Shown piece after piece: positions 55,654 through 64,000 of a stretch of 64,000 nt of DNA. The position numbers and the translations under genes were made by a program. Numbering within the stretch: position 1 is the stretch's first letter; each line of letters starts with the position of its first letter. The DNA comes from Bombyx mori (Eukaryota; Arthropoda; Insecta; Lepidoptera; Bombycidae). The notes beneath the pieces were generated by a model that worked only from the letters and a program-made list of their open reading frames with translations, did not search any database and was not told the DNA's origin. The stretch covers positions 8,308,731-8,372,730 of the forward strand of contig NC_085117.1 in assembly GCF_030269925.1 (NCBI RefSeq). Direction: 5' to 3'.

Positions 55654-55785
55654 GAAGTCGTCGTGGCCTAAAGGATAAGACATCCGGTGCAAAGGATGTT
55701 GCGATGCAACGGCGCGGCGTTCGAATCCCGACGACAGGTGCAAATTTTTCCAATTAAATACGTACTTAACAAATGTTCACGATTG
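55654..55785 (+). mobile_element. Bm1 SINE, left piece (interrupted by a LINE)
   Basis: Head with A-box (GTGGCCTAAAGG) and B-box region (GGCGTTCGAATCCC) through ACAAATGTTCACGATTG. It continues at 56465. The anticodon-like arm differs from other copies (CAAAGGATGTTGCGATGC), marking a subfamily. Confidence 0.87.
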
Positions 55786-56464
55786 TTTTTTTTTTAAGAT
55801 TAAAGGATTACTGGTGGCTTGAAGGAAGGGTGGGATTTGCTAACTGCTGACCGAACGCCTCCGAAGGAGACTTAACAACTCAAAAGCAGCTGCTTCGCGA
55901 ATGAATTTACTACCGGGTCGCAATCGCGACCCGTTGAGAAGACCCGGCGAGAAACTCAGCGAGCTGATTCATGGGTCAGGTTGCACGATGAACTCTTTGC
56001 CGAGTTCGACGAGTACGACTACCGGGGTCACTAAGCCTGCTCCTAAGGCGTTTAATGCAAAGGTTTATTGGATCTGATGGATCCGTTAGGGCGTGTCTAG
56101 GGCGTCGACGGTGACAGGCTCCTGCGTGATCAGGATTCGGGGAATAGTCAGCGGCGGCAACAATAAGACGATTATCATGACGCATATCCTTATCGAAGTA
56201 CCGTTCTGACGCTGACTTCATGTATTTCTGGATTGATTCGAGGCCCAGGTCGTCGTGTAGCTCAACGTTCCTCACGAACCACGGAGCTCCAACGGCTAAC
56301 CTGCAAAAGCGGGATTGTAGAGATTGGAGGGCGTCTATGTGCGTGCGGGCCGCGTGAGCGAACACAACACTCGCGTAAGTCATGACGGGCCTTATGCAAG
56401 TTTTGTAAAGTGTCACCTTGTTCCGAAGGGACATTTTACTCCGATTACAGATCATGGGGTAAAT
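55786..56464 (-). mobile_element. BMC1-like LINE nested inside Bm1
   Basis: T-run at left and a TCACGATTG duplication (55777-55785 and 56465-56473). It contains the 3' UTR and an ORF2 C-terminus. 5'-truncated to 679 bp. The SINE is therefore older than this LINE insertion. Confidence 0.88.
55976..56464 (-). pseudogene. LINE ORF2 C-terminal fragment
   Basis: The frame reads MSLRNKVTLYKTCIRPVMTY, later ALQSLQSRFCRLAVGAPWFV and LIVAAADYSPNPDHAG. This is the Jockey-type LINE C-terminus found in silkworm BMC1-like elements. The first codons overlap the SINE target duplication, so the apparent start is not real. RT catalytic motifs are absent. Confidence 0.85.
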
Positions 56465-56530
56465 CACGATTGTCTTCCACGGTTAAGGAATAACATCGTG
56501 TAAAAAAATCAAACCCGCAAAATTATAATA
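56465..56530 (+). mobile_element. Bm1 SINE, right piece
   Basis: TCACGATTGTCTTCCACGG to CAAACCCGCAAAATTATAAT, after which the Bm1 body is missing. Confidence 0.8.
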
Positions 56531-56884
56531 ACCAGAATAGCTTGCAGATGGCAGAAATTTTCTTACTTACTTGACATTTATCGTGATATTTTGGGTAATT
56601 CACAATATATCTTTATAAATATAACCTATGTATTATTCTGATGTGCAAGCTTTATTATTGTAAACTTTCATCAAAATCGATTCAGTACTTTTTGAAGGAG
56701 AAACAAACATACATGCGCACATTCTTACAAACTTACTTACTTACTTACTTTCGCGTTTATAATATTAGTAGCATTTATGTCAAAACTAAATACTTAACGC
56801 CTAGTCAATTAAGAATAGCAATGGAATCAGATATTTCTAACGGCGTAACCATGGACGTATAAAAAATAATATTAAGTAAACATT

Positions 56885-57070
56885 AATCTATAAATTAATA
56901 CGTGGAGTGAAAACTTTGTTGCCCTTTTTACGAAATTTGACTGAGGATTATGAAATTTCCCACACTGATAGAGAATATAGCGAAGGAGTGCTGAATGTTA
57001 ATTTTTTTTTTCTATTTTGCATAAAAAATTCAGGAAATTAATAATAAAAACATTACACACATTACACTTA
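56885..57070 (+). repeat. Helitron 5'-part (family of 35775)
   Basis: TAATCTATAAATTAATACGTGGAG, GAGGATTATGAAATTTCCCAC and AGAGAATATAGCGAAGGAGTG match 35770-35950. The CTAGT end is absent. Confidence 0.6.
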
Positions 57071-57370
57071 GAAGTCGTCGTGGCCTAAAGGCAAATGAAT
57101 TGCTGTTCGTTAGTCTCGCTAAAACTCGAGAACGGTTCGACCGATTTGGCTAATTTTGGTCTTGAGTTATTTGTGAAAGTCCGGTGAAGGCTTAAAAGGT
57201 AGATAAATATGAAAATGCTCGGAATTAAATGAAAATAACAATTTTGTTTTCCGTTTGATGTGTCCCCCGTCGGACGGATTCCTTTTGTTTGTTTCAAGTT
57301 TATTTTATACAAAAGTTTAGGTCTTTTATTTAGCGATTGAGGCACTACGACGTCTGCCGGGTCAGCTAGT
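57071..57370 (+). mobile_element. Bm1 head fused to a Helitron 3' portion
   Basis: The 21-bp Bm1 head (GAAGTCGTCGTGGCCTAAAG) runs straight into AATGAATTGCTGTTCGTTAG..., which ends GACGTCTGCCGGGTCAGCTAGT, a Helitron-type terminus with a short hairpin. A SINE should not be 3'-truncated by its own mechanism, so the junction reflects a later insertion or deletion. Confidence 0.65.
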
Positions 57371-57647
57371 AGTTGATATAATTGTTGTAAATATAAGAAA
57401 CAATACTAAATGTCGAAAAATGTTTTTGTTTTATTGACCTAGTCAACCGACTCGGACTACAATTATGACTATCTCGTATTCTAGCTGAAGCTGATTATTG
57501 TATTTCGCAACTGCTAAATCTAATGTATTCGTTCTGAAATAGATTACGAATATTAAAAAGTTACCCGTATACTCGAAATAATGCAAATACTATTTAAAAT
57601 ATAGATGCAGGCTATGAATATAGGGACACACAGCATGTTGACAATTT

Positions 57648-57885
57648 TTTTATTTTTTTATATTGCTTGGACGGGTGGACGAGCACACTGCCCACCTGGT
57701 GCTAAGTGATTACTGGAGCCCATAGACATCTACAAAGTAAATGCTCCAGCCACCTTGAGATAAGAGTTCTAAGGCCTCAGTATAGTTACAACAGCTACCC
57801 GTCCTTCAAACCGAAACGCATTACTGCTTCACGGCACAAATAAGAGGGGTGGTGGTACCTACCCGTGCGGACTCACAAAATCTAT
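57648..57885 (-). mobile_element. Bm1 SINE, 5'-truncated
   Basis: TTTTTTTATATTGCTTGGACGG to GTGCGGACTCACAAAATC. Confidence 0.86.
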
Positions 57886-57934
57886 TGTTTGTTACTTAGC
57901 CTTTAAAATATACAGGAGTATATAAATTTTATTC

Positions 57935-58065
57935 GTCATCATCATCATTAGCCCACATCCATTAGGAAATAGGCCTCCCCTAAGGTTCGCCAGTCGGTCT
58001 TTTTTCCCCCTACCTATTCGCTGGTAGCCTAAGGCCCTATTTCAGCTACGCCTGGAGGGGAAGTC
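57935..58065 (-). mobile_element. RTE-type LINE tail plus LINE-tail scrap
   Basis: (CATC)n-like start then AGGAAATAGGCCTCCCCTAA, the reverse of an RTE-type end. At 58009 a scrap TATTCGCTGGTAGCCTAAGG of the L1Bm/BMC1 tail adjoins it. Confidence 0.5.
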
Positions 58066-58410
58066 GGTCCATCCTGTGGTAAGACTATCAGTATTGTTCA
58101 GTAATCACTTCATGCGTGAATCAATATATATTATTAGCCATAATAATATATTATTCTTGCCCTTATCCCACATTTTGTGAGCTCGGCACAGCATGCCCTC
58201 TTATTATGCACAAGGACTTGGCACTAGTCATCCAACTGTGCCTGACGTCGACCATCCTCAGATTATATCTCCACTAGTATATCTATTAGAACGTAACAAA
58301 CGGAGGAACGGAGCGACATGGCCACATAATGCATTATCAGAAAATTTTATTTCTGTTACTTCATAATAGTTATAAAAACGAATGATGGGAATTTATTTAG
58401 GATTAGAAAT
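58066..58410. other. Intergenic, no gene seen
   Basis: Unique DNA ahead of the first secreted-type ORF. Confidence 0.4.
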
Positions 58411-58498
58411 GCAAGAATGAAAACCATTCACTTAGGATTATTGCTGTTATTCTTCCATCAGGCGTTTCATTTATTTCAGTGCAATAATAATAACACGA

Positions 58499-58720
58499 AT
58501 GATAGTTACGGAAAGAAGATCTTCCTCCTATTGTGCTATTGCTTGCTTGCTGTTGTTGTTCGGAACTTGTATGCCAGTCAGCCTTCTAAATGTCGTTGGT
58601 TCAGGTTTTTGTTCAATTTATTGCAATGCTAAGACAACTATCGCTAAGCTACAAAATTATATGAACTTCTGCATTATGAATTCAGAAGAAAAAGCAAAAA
58701 ATATATTAATTAAAATATAG
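58499..58720 (+). CDS. Candidate small secreted peptide
   Basis: A 73-codon frame with a strong hydrophobic segment (CAIACLLLLFGTCMP, residues 12-26) and three later cysteines (GFCSIYC, NFC). An acceptor-like TTTATTTCAG ends at 58479. A second frame from 58417 (MKTIHLGLLLLFFHQAF) also begins like a signal peptide and overlaps out of frame. Either could be real, or a frameshift joins them. No homology recognised. Confidence 0.25.
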   Translation: MIVTERRSSSYCAIACLLLLFGTCMPVSLLNVVGSGFCSIYCNAKTTIAKLQNYMNFCIMNSEEKAKNILIKI

Positions 58721-58758
58721 GTATAGAGTTTTTAAGACCATATATTTCACAAAATTTA

Positions 58759-58998
58759 CTGGTGGTAGGACCTTTTATGAGTCCGCCCGGGAGTTACCAG
58801 CACCCTGCCTATTTCTGCCGTGAAGCAGTAACGCGTTTCGGTTCGAAGGGTGGGGCAGCCGTTGTAATTATACTGAGACCTTAGAACTTATATCTCAAGA
58901 TGGGTGGCGCATTTACGTTGTAGATGTCTATGAACCCCAGTAACCATTTAACACCAGGTGGGCAGCGAGCTCGTCCACCCAATTAAGCAATAAAAAAA
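58759..58998 (+). mobile_element. Bm1 SINE, 5'-truncated
   Basis: TGGTGGTAGGACCTTTTATG to CTCGTCCACCCAATTAAGC and a short A tail. Confidence 0.86.
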
Positions 58999-59058
58999 TT
59001 TGTGTCTCTAACATATTTTATTCAATAAATCTTTTGGAAATAGTTTTTAATCGTAAAG

Positions 59059-59123
59059 TTTTTTTTGCTTAGATGGGTGGACGTGCTCGCAGCCCACCTG
59101 GTGTTAAGTGGTTACTGGAGTCC
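59059..59123 (-). mobile_element. Bm1 SINE, 3' end only
   Basis: About 65 bp (TTTTTTGCTTAGATGGGTGG to TGGTTACTGGAGTCC). Confidence 0.7.
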
Positions 59124-59372
59124 TGGAAAGATAACAGTTTGTTTTTAAAAAAAATTAGCTGTACTCGCCCGTTTCGCTGGGCATTTAAAATTAACATTAT
59201 TATTAGGGAGTCCAACGCTCATATAAATATTAGTCTATCCATTAAATGCATGTATTTTCTACACGGATACCAAGTTTCAAGTCAATCGGATGCATGGTTC
59301 AGTAGTTATAACGGAACATCCGTAAAAACCACTGTAGATTTATATATTAGTATAGATTTAGTGATACATTCC
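59124..59372 (+). repeat. Unclassified lepidopteran repeat ending TATATTAGTATAGAT
   Basis: CTCGCCCGTTTCGCTGGGC near the start, then ACCAAGTTTCAAGTCAATC and TTATATATTAGTATAGAT at the end. The tail resembles that of 15722-15942. Confidence 0.4.
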
Positions 59373-59618
59373 TAAACATGTGTGTTAGAATGAATGTAAA
59401 GCTTGTGACGTCAGTGGTTGTTGGCGAATCATTCCTTGAACAATTTTTTTTTTAAATACGAAATTAGAAAATATTATAAAGAGGTCCGTTGAAAAATCGT
59501 GCATTCAAACAGGTCCAACCCTAACATTACCGACGCAAATATTTTTCTTATCAATGAATATTCACCGCGCGGAAGAATTGCTCGAACAATTTTTCTTGCG
59601 ACACACAAAAGTTTCGCG

Positions 59619-59718
59619 ATGTCGCAACCCGGCTGGTTTATTTCCGTACTATTAATTTTCTTCCAGAACAATCTGACCGATGGCGGGAACGGAATTCTAG
59701 AATTTACGAATTCAGAAT
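59619..59718 (+). CDS. Candidate first exon of a secreted-protein gene (A)
   Basis: The ATG at 59619 opens MSQPGWFISVLLIFFQ, a signal-peptide-like start, then NNLTDGGNGILEFTNSE. A good donor GTGAGTG begins at 59719, one base into the next codon (phase 1), which begins with T. Upstream codons from 59499 stay open, but the signal peptide favours 59619. The remaining exons are not identified. Gene B (62986) has the same layout. Confidence 0.4.
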
Positions 59719-60530
59719 GTGAGTGTTAACCTCTTTAACTATTATTTTTTTGCCATGGGCCGAAGATCTTAGACGCCGTAACTGGGCGAAGTGGGATCAG
59801 GTCTCTATCTCTCCTTCTGCCGCCTCTGCAGAAGTCGAGCATTGTCTACCAAGCACATTTAGTTAATGGTTATTATTGTGTTTTTTTAATACAATAATAG
59901 GCCGAGGTATGTTGAAAAATTTAATAATAATATCTAAATGAATCGCGAATGCTGACGCAGTAAGGAATTTACTAATATTGCGGATCGTCTCCTGTTCAAA
60001 GTTCGAAAGCACCACGAGGACGAGGACTTGGTGTACACCAGGTCATTCACCAGTTTGTAATCTACAAATAAACTTTCTACCCTCTGCACTTTTTTACCAC
60101 TTTTACTTGTCTTCGCATCAAATGAACGATCTTTCAGTCGCAAACGTTCGCTAGTGAGTCATGACACTTGTAACTTGTAACTAGTTTTTTTTTTTTTTTT
60201 TAATACCTTGGCCGAATAGCCGCACTTTAAAATTATATTATTTACCTTTCAAATTTTAGACTCGCGAGGTGATTGCTTTATCTACTTTTTTACCCATGTT
60301 TGTGAAGAGAGCTGATTATTTTGTTATTATTGAACAATTATAGTACCAATTGTTGCTTTCCAAATTTCTTATTCATTTTTCAAAACTTTTTTCAGGATAT
60401 TCGTAGTGACTACTATAAATAGGGATTGATTTCGATATATCGATGCGATATTTGGATTGATGTTGAAGATGTTGAATACTTTTATATTTATATTTTATTA
60501 AAATTAAAAATAATTCTCCTTTTTCGTTGT
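59719..60530. other. Possible intron or intergenic DNA
   Basis: AT-rich. No repeat recognised except T-runs. It would be intron 1 of candidate gene A if that model is right. Confidence 0.3.
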
Positions 60531-60535
60531 GTAAA

Positions 60536-60715
60536 CGGGTGACAGAGCTCACGGCCCGCCTGCTGTTAAGTGGTTATCAAATTCCATAAACATCAACATC
60601 ACTGCCGCCAGTCATCTTAGATAGCAATGTCTTATTTACATCGTGTCACTTGTTCCACTCCCCAAACCTGAACACGTGAGTGATTTATGGTAATACCTAT
60701 TCGCGTGGACAAAAG
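60536..60715 (-). mobile_element. Bm1 SINE, decayed
   Basis: GGGTGACAGAGCTCACGGCC, CTGCTGTTAAGTGGTTATC and AATACCTATTCGCGTGGAC keep Bm1 order. Confidence 0.55.
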
Positions 60716-60719
60716 CCCC

Positions 60720-60960
60720 ACAGGTAAAAATTTCGTGTTGATTTTACCTTTTAAATTCAAGTACAAAGATAAACGCACTGATAGGAACTCAGAAGCTACT
60801 TTGTACTGTGACCAATACCTTGTATGTCAAGGTGGACAAACAATTTGTTGTAAAACACACACGAAACCGCTAAGTTCTTCGAAGAAGTTAAAGGACGAGA
60901 TAAAAACAAGCAACAAATATCCTATTTCGTTGATTTGTGTTAATGTATGTGTTTTTTGTT
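60720..60960 (+). CDS. Possible Cys-containing exon
   Basis: Open frame continuing past the decayed Bm1, encoding ATLYCDQYLVCQGGQTICCK followed by a Lys-rich stretch. An AG at 60720 would join in phase 1 to exon A at 59718, restoring a Cys codon, but it lacks a pyrimidine tract. Could be exon 2 of candidate gene A or chance. Confidence 0.2.
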
Positions 60961-61069
60961 ACTATGTATTTAAAAAAAACACACAACAAAGGTAATTATA
61001 AATTTGACTCCTTGATGATACAGGTTTCCAGCGAAGATCAAACCTTTTTATCAATAAATAAATATTTAC

Positions 61070-61312
61070 TAACAATCACGCCACGTTAACTGGTCCCGTG
61101 CTAAGTTCGTAAAAAACTTGTGTTACAGGTACCAGATAACGGAAATAAATGTAATATTTTTATTATACACATACATATATTTAATATACATCCATAACCC
61201 TGGAAAAGACATTTTTATATTTATCATACAAATATCTTCCCTTGGCGGGATTCGAACCCGCGACCCCCTTGTGTAGTGACCATGTCACTTACCACTACAC
61301 CAGACGGCCGTT
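61070..61312 (-). mobile_element. tRNA-derived SINE (non-Bm1)
   Basis: The reverse complement starts with A-box TGGTGTAGTGGTAAG and B-box GGTTCGAATCC, with a perfect 5-bp T stem. The acceptor arms do not pair (CGGCCGT against CAAGGGA). A lepidopteran SINE body follows (GTACCTGTAACACAAGTTTT; GTTAACGTGGCGTGATTG) to an A/T-rich tail. Confidence 0.7.
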
Positions 61313-61985
61313 AACTTTGTCGTGGCGTTGCAATTCCAATGAGTATCCCTAGAGCCTTCTAAGGGTGTTTGCGTTCTCGGGGTCGACTTTTCGATCGATG
61401 TTCAGTATCAGAGTCATTCGGAGGGTAAAGTCAAGTTAGCATCTAAAATGCTGGAAGTCCTCAATAGAGTAAAGCGGTACTTTACACCTGGATGAAGACC
61501 TTTGCTTTATAAAACACAGTTTGGCTTTGAACGGAGTACTGCTCCCATCTCTGGGCCGAGGTTCCCAAATACCAGTTAATTGATTCCATACAGAGGATGG
61601 TCGTTCGAATTATCTATGGTACCGTTCTCACGAATCGTTTGGAGCGTTTGGGTTTATGGGTGAACTTTAGGAAGGACTTTTCATCTTAGGACTCCATTAC
61701 CCATACAATAAAAAAAGCACGTAAGCTTCTACAGTTCTAAGATCATTTTCAGTTTTTTTACATTAAGCCTTGCATTGAAATCACCCTCCCGTTTTCTTCC
61801 ACATGTACTTATTTCAATTATTATATGTTTTAAAAGAGTTTAACTTGGCAGTGCCTTATTATGTTTCTGGTAGTTATTAATGATAGCAATAAAAGAAAAT
61901 AACAGATGATCTGACTTTGGGTTCATTTTGCCTTGCATTAATTGTTTAAGCACTTCAAATCCTGTTGGGTTAATTTAACTGCTAT
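61313..61985. other. Intergenic; decayed LINE-like coding DNA
   Basis: About 61460-61700 has coding-like remnants (TTGGCTTTGAACGGAGTACT) resembling a LINE RT C-terminal region, but frames are broken. Otherwise unrecognised. Confidence 0.3.
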
Positions 61986-61987
61986 TA

Positions 61988-62098
61988 GCTAAACACTGGC
62001 ACTAGGCAGACGAGCATACGGCCTATCTAATAGTGAGTGGTTACTGTCGCCCATAGATTATAGCAATGCCAAGGGTAGAACCAAGCCGCTAATTACCA
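61988..62098 (-). mobile_element. LINE tail fragment (family of 5140-5581)
   Basis: GGCAGACGAGCATACGGCC to GAACCAAGCCGCTAATTACC. 5'-truncated. Confidence 0.6.
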
Positions 62099-62109
62099 CC
62101 GAGTAATCT

Positions 62110-62322
62110 ATTTTTGGAACGAAGTTCCTTACGGCAGGCTTGGAGGAGATAGGGATTTTGCTGCGCGACCGAACTGAAAAAAATGTGATAGTAAAAACGG
62201 TAAGAAAAAGTCCGTGGAATAAGGCCTTGTTTTCCGCATAGCTATATTTCACCGCGCGATTTTTTTCTCGTAATTCTTTTTTTTTATATATGGAACTTCG
62301 TTCCTATCCGGTGTCACACGAC
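62110..62322. repeat. Short non-autonomous element with facing GGAACGAAGTTCC motifs
   Basis: TTTTTGGAACGAAGTTCCTTAC on the left, ATGGAACTTCGTTCCTATCC on the right. The interior (GAGATAGGGATTTTGCTGCG) is non-coding. A related shorter pair is at 9796-9930. Confidence 0.45.
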
Positions 62323-62335
62323 ACCACACATCTTT

Positions 62336-62690
62336 TTTTCCTACCTATGCTGATAGCCTTGACAGGCTATATTAGCTTCGCCCTAACGTGTAGATAAGCT
62401 CACGGGGCTCAAACCGGAGTGTTGCTAACATTGGCCCTAGTAAGAGCAGTGCGTCGCAGAATCTACCACCGGATCGGAAACGCGACCCACTGAGAAGATT
62501 CGGCGAGAAACTCAGTGGGCTGTGTCTGTGGGTTAATTCGCTCGTCGAGCCCTTCGTCATGAGCGACGGGTTCAACGAGGACGGTGAACGGTGCTTGTGG
62601 TACCTAAAAGCACCGTTAATGGATCTGGAGGATCTGTAATGACGTGCTTTGGGCGACGTCGATTATTTACCATTCAGTTTACAGGATCGG
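62336..62690 (-). mobile_element. LINE 3'-end fragment (L1Bm/BMC1 type), longest copy
   Basis: CCTATGCTGATAGCCTTGAC through ACCACCGGATCGGAAACG and GAAACTCAGTGGGCTGTGTC to GGATCTGTAATGACGTGC. Confidence 0.78.
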
Positions 62691-62961
62691 GTATGTAGCG
62701 AGCAATCCAAAACAACGCGTCTCAAAGGAAGTCGCGTTGGGGGAAGATCGCGCATTAAGGTTTTGCGTTCCAAAAGGATCAAAAAGGACAACAAAGTCCG
62801 GTGAACAAGTTAGTTGAGTACACCTAATCTTTTGTTTGTCATGAGCGTTCGCATTGCACATTCGCAATTAAACTTTAACATCGTTACATTCAAGACGTTT
62901 CGTTATATTATTAATATTGAAGAGTGAAAAAATATCCCTTTTTTTCCCCTATCAAAGTGTT

Positions 62962-62973
62962 TGACAGCTGTCA
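62962..62973 (+). promoter_or_regulatory. TGACAGCTGTCA palindrome upstream of candidate exon B
   Basis: A perfect 12-bp palindrome 13 bp before the ATG at 62986. TGACA-NN-TGTCA palindromes are bound by TALE homeodomain factors (TGIF/achi/vis, Meis/Hth class). Its closeness to the ATG suggests a promoter with a very short leader. Confidence 0.4.
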
Positions 62974-62985
62974 GTGAATTCGAAC

Positions 62986-63097
62986 ATGGCAAGGGGATTT
63001 TGCTTGATTATGTACTTTTCGGTGGTGGTACAGTCTATTACGCCGTTTTACAGTTCGAAGTCATTAGAAGGATATCCTGCCGGCTATTTGAGTGACT
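62986..63097 (+). CDS. Candidate first exon of a secreted-protein gene (B)
   Basis: ATG in a good context (CGAACATGG) starts MARGFCLIMYFSVVVQS, a signal peptide, then ITPFYSSKSLEGYPAGYLSD. The 37-codon exon ends in phase 1 at a consensus donor GTAAGT (63098). A TGACAGCTGTCA palindrome lies just upstream. If read through, it stops within two codons, so splicing is required. The acceptor is not found in the remaining 900 bp, so the gene probably continues beyond the window. Not assigned to a family. Confidence 0.5.
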
Positions 63098-63137
63098 GTA
63101 AGTAGGTCTTAGACTATTATATTTAAATTAATGCTAT

Positions 63138-63409
63138 ATGATGACCAGTTTTTTTTATAACGCCATCTTGTTGTGTCTTTAAAGCGGTTTGTTGCCCTCA
63201 ATTAAGAAAAATATTATTATTCGCCAATAGATGTCGGGAAGAGTTGATTATTGAAAACGAATAAAACGATATTTTCTGAAAATAAATCGTAGCTAGATCG
63301 ATTTATCGCCTCCGAAATCTCCTGCGTACTAAATTTTATGAAAATCGTTGAGACGTTTCCGAGATTCGGATTGTATATATACAAGAATTGCTCGTTTAAA
63401 GGTATAAGA
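63138..63409 (-). mobile_element. Helitron (family of 45673), decayed inverted copy
   Basis: The reverse complement begins TCTTATACCTTTAAACGAGC and keeps the middle of the other copy. The hairpin and CTAGT end are deleted. Lies just inside the predicted intron of candidate gene B. Confidence 0.65.
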
Positions 63410-63465
63410 TTCCTGAGGGATACAGACCGCACAACATTTAGAAACAATTTCTTAATAAAAAAAAA

Positions 63466-63640
63466 TCCTTATCTATTCGCTTGTTGTCTAAAAGGATATT
63501 TCAGCTATATGTTGGGTGGGTGAGCTTAAGAGAATTTATTTTGCTAACCCTAGCCATAGCAAGAGCAGTGCTTCGCAGAATCTACCGCCTGATCGAAATC
63601 GCGACCCACTAAGAATATTCGGTGAAAAACTTTTTAATCA
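63466..63640 (-). mobile_element. LINE 3'-end fragment (L1Bm/BMC1 type)
   Basis: CCTTATCTATTCGCTTGTTG, then GCAAGAGCAGTGCTTCGCAG and AATATTCGGTGAAAAACT. Confidence 0.65.
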
Positions 63641-64000
63641 TTAATACAGTTTTAAATAGTTATATGGGCCTTACGTATCTGTTGTTTATTCGACTCGCTT
63701 CATTTTTACTTCTGTCCCATTGCGTTGTTTTTTTTCAATTCATTTTCCTTATGACATATTCACTTTTCAAGGAACGCTAATGAACCATTAAATTTATACC
63801 TTGTAAGCAAACTGAGTCGTCATTTTTTATAATTGCATACTATTTATTTTTAATAACTATTAGCCTTAATTCGCAGTCGTTTTAAGACGTTTTAAGTTAA
63901 GTACTTTTAAAATTCCGAGCGTCGCAATTCAAGTGCTCTTGTAACACTTAACTCTATCTTCATGTCACTTTCTTACTTAGCTCCCTACCTCCAGTACTTT
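63641..64000. other. Intergenic or intron, nothing recognised
   Basis: AT-rich unique sequence to the window edge. It could be intron of candidate gene B. Confidence 0.4.

Noticed and set aside
61254..61312. Apparent tRNA gene with perfect A and B boxes on the minus strand
   Set aside because: The acceptor stem does not pair and a SINE body follows, so it is a tRNA-derived SINE.
1..64000. CRISPR array, operons, rRNA
   Set aside because: Spaced repeats here are SINEs and a coding tandem repeat. Nothing is organised as an array with unique spacers, and no rRNA-like sequence was seen.

Overview
The window is eukaryotic and almost certainly silkworm (Bombyx mori or a very close relative). About two dozen Bm1-type SINE copies lie on both strands. 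There are also BMC1/L1Bm-like LINE tails, an R1-clade LINE, RTE-type LINE tails ending in (GAT)n, Helitrons ending in CTAGT, a PIF/Harbinger relic, a Tc1 relic and an LTR-element fragment. AT-rich intergenic DNA with sparse coding sequence fits a lepidopteran chromosome. Nothing prokaryotic (operons, Shine-Dalgarno sites, CRISPR) is present. Almost all of the listed open frames are mobile-element remains or chance.

The one strong host gene is at about 18.45-21.27 kb on the plus strand. It encodes a 472-residue, histidine-free, cysteine-rich protein (98 Cys) built of five 83-residue repeats plus a partial sixth. Each repeat contains two 9-Cys modules, the size of a metallothionein M3Cys9 cluster. 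Three matches to the metal-response element core (TGCRCNC) lie within 36 bp just upstream of a TATA-like box, GATA motifs and a short non-coding first exon. A 1.1-kb 5'-UTR intron leads into the coding exon. I read this as a metal-inducible, tandem-module giant metallothionein, and it is the best candidate for something previously undescribed here.

The right end (58.4-63.1 kb) holds two plus-strand candidate first exons, at 59.62 and 62.99 kb. Each encodes a signal peptide and ends in phase 1 at a good splice donor. A third small secreted-type ORF lies at 58.5 kb. This may be the edge of a cluster of secreted-protein genes continuing past the window. Promoter-like stretches without a confident gene lie near 22.0, 24.2, 25.6, 42.3 and 54.2 kb.

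Mobile-element layout: 0-6 kb has Helitron and Bm1 pieces, an RTE tail, a truncated R1-clade LINE with a 12-bp target duplication, an LTR-gag relic, and a LINE nested in a Bm1. 8-18 kb has Bm1, LINE tails and a 253-bp MITE. 27.7-30.15 kb has a 5'-truncated R1-clade LINE with an uninterrupted reverse transcriptase and a 14-bp target duplication. 35.8-40 kb has a Helitron, Tc1 and Harbinger relics. 44-49 kb has Bm1, an RTE tail, a second copy of the MITE and an R1-type tail nested beside a LINE tail. 51.7-58 kb has Bm1 between duplicated flanks, a LINE nested in Bm1, and a Helitron. 61-63.6 kb has a second tRNA-derived SINE, LINE tails and a Helitron.

Element boundaries are by eye and good to a few bases only where target duplications are given. 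Family names are from recognition, not from a search.
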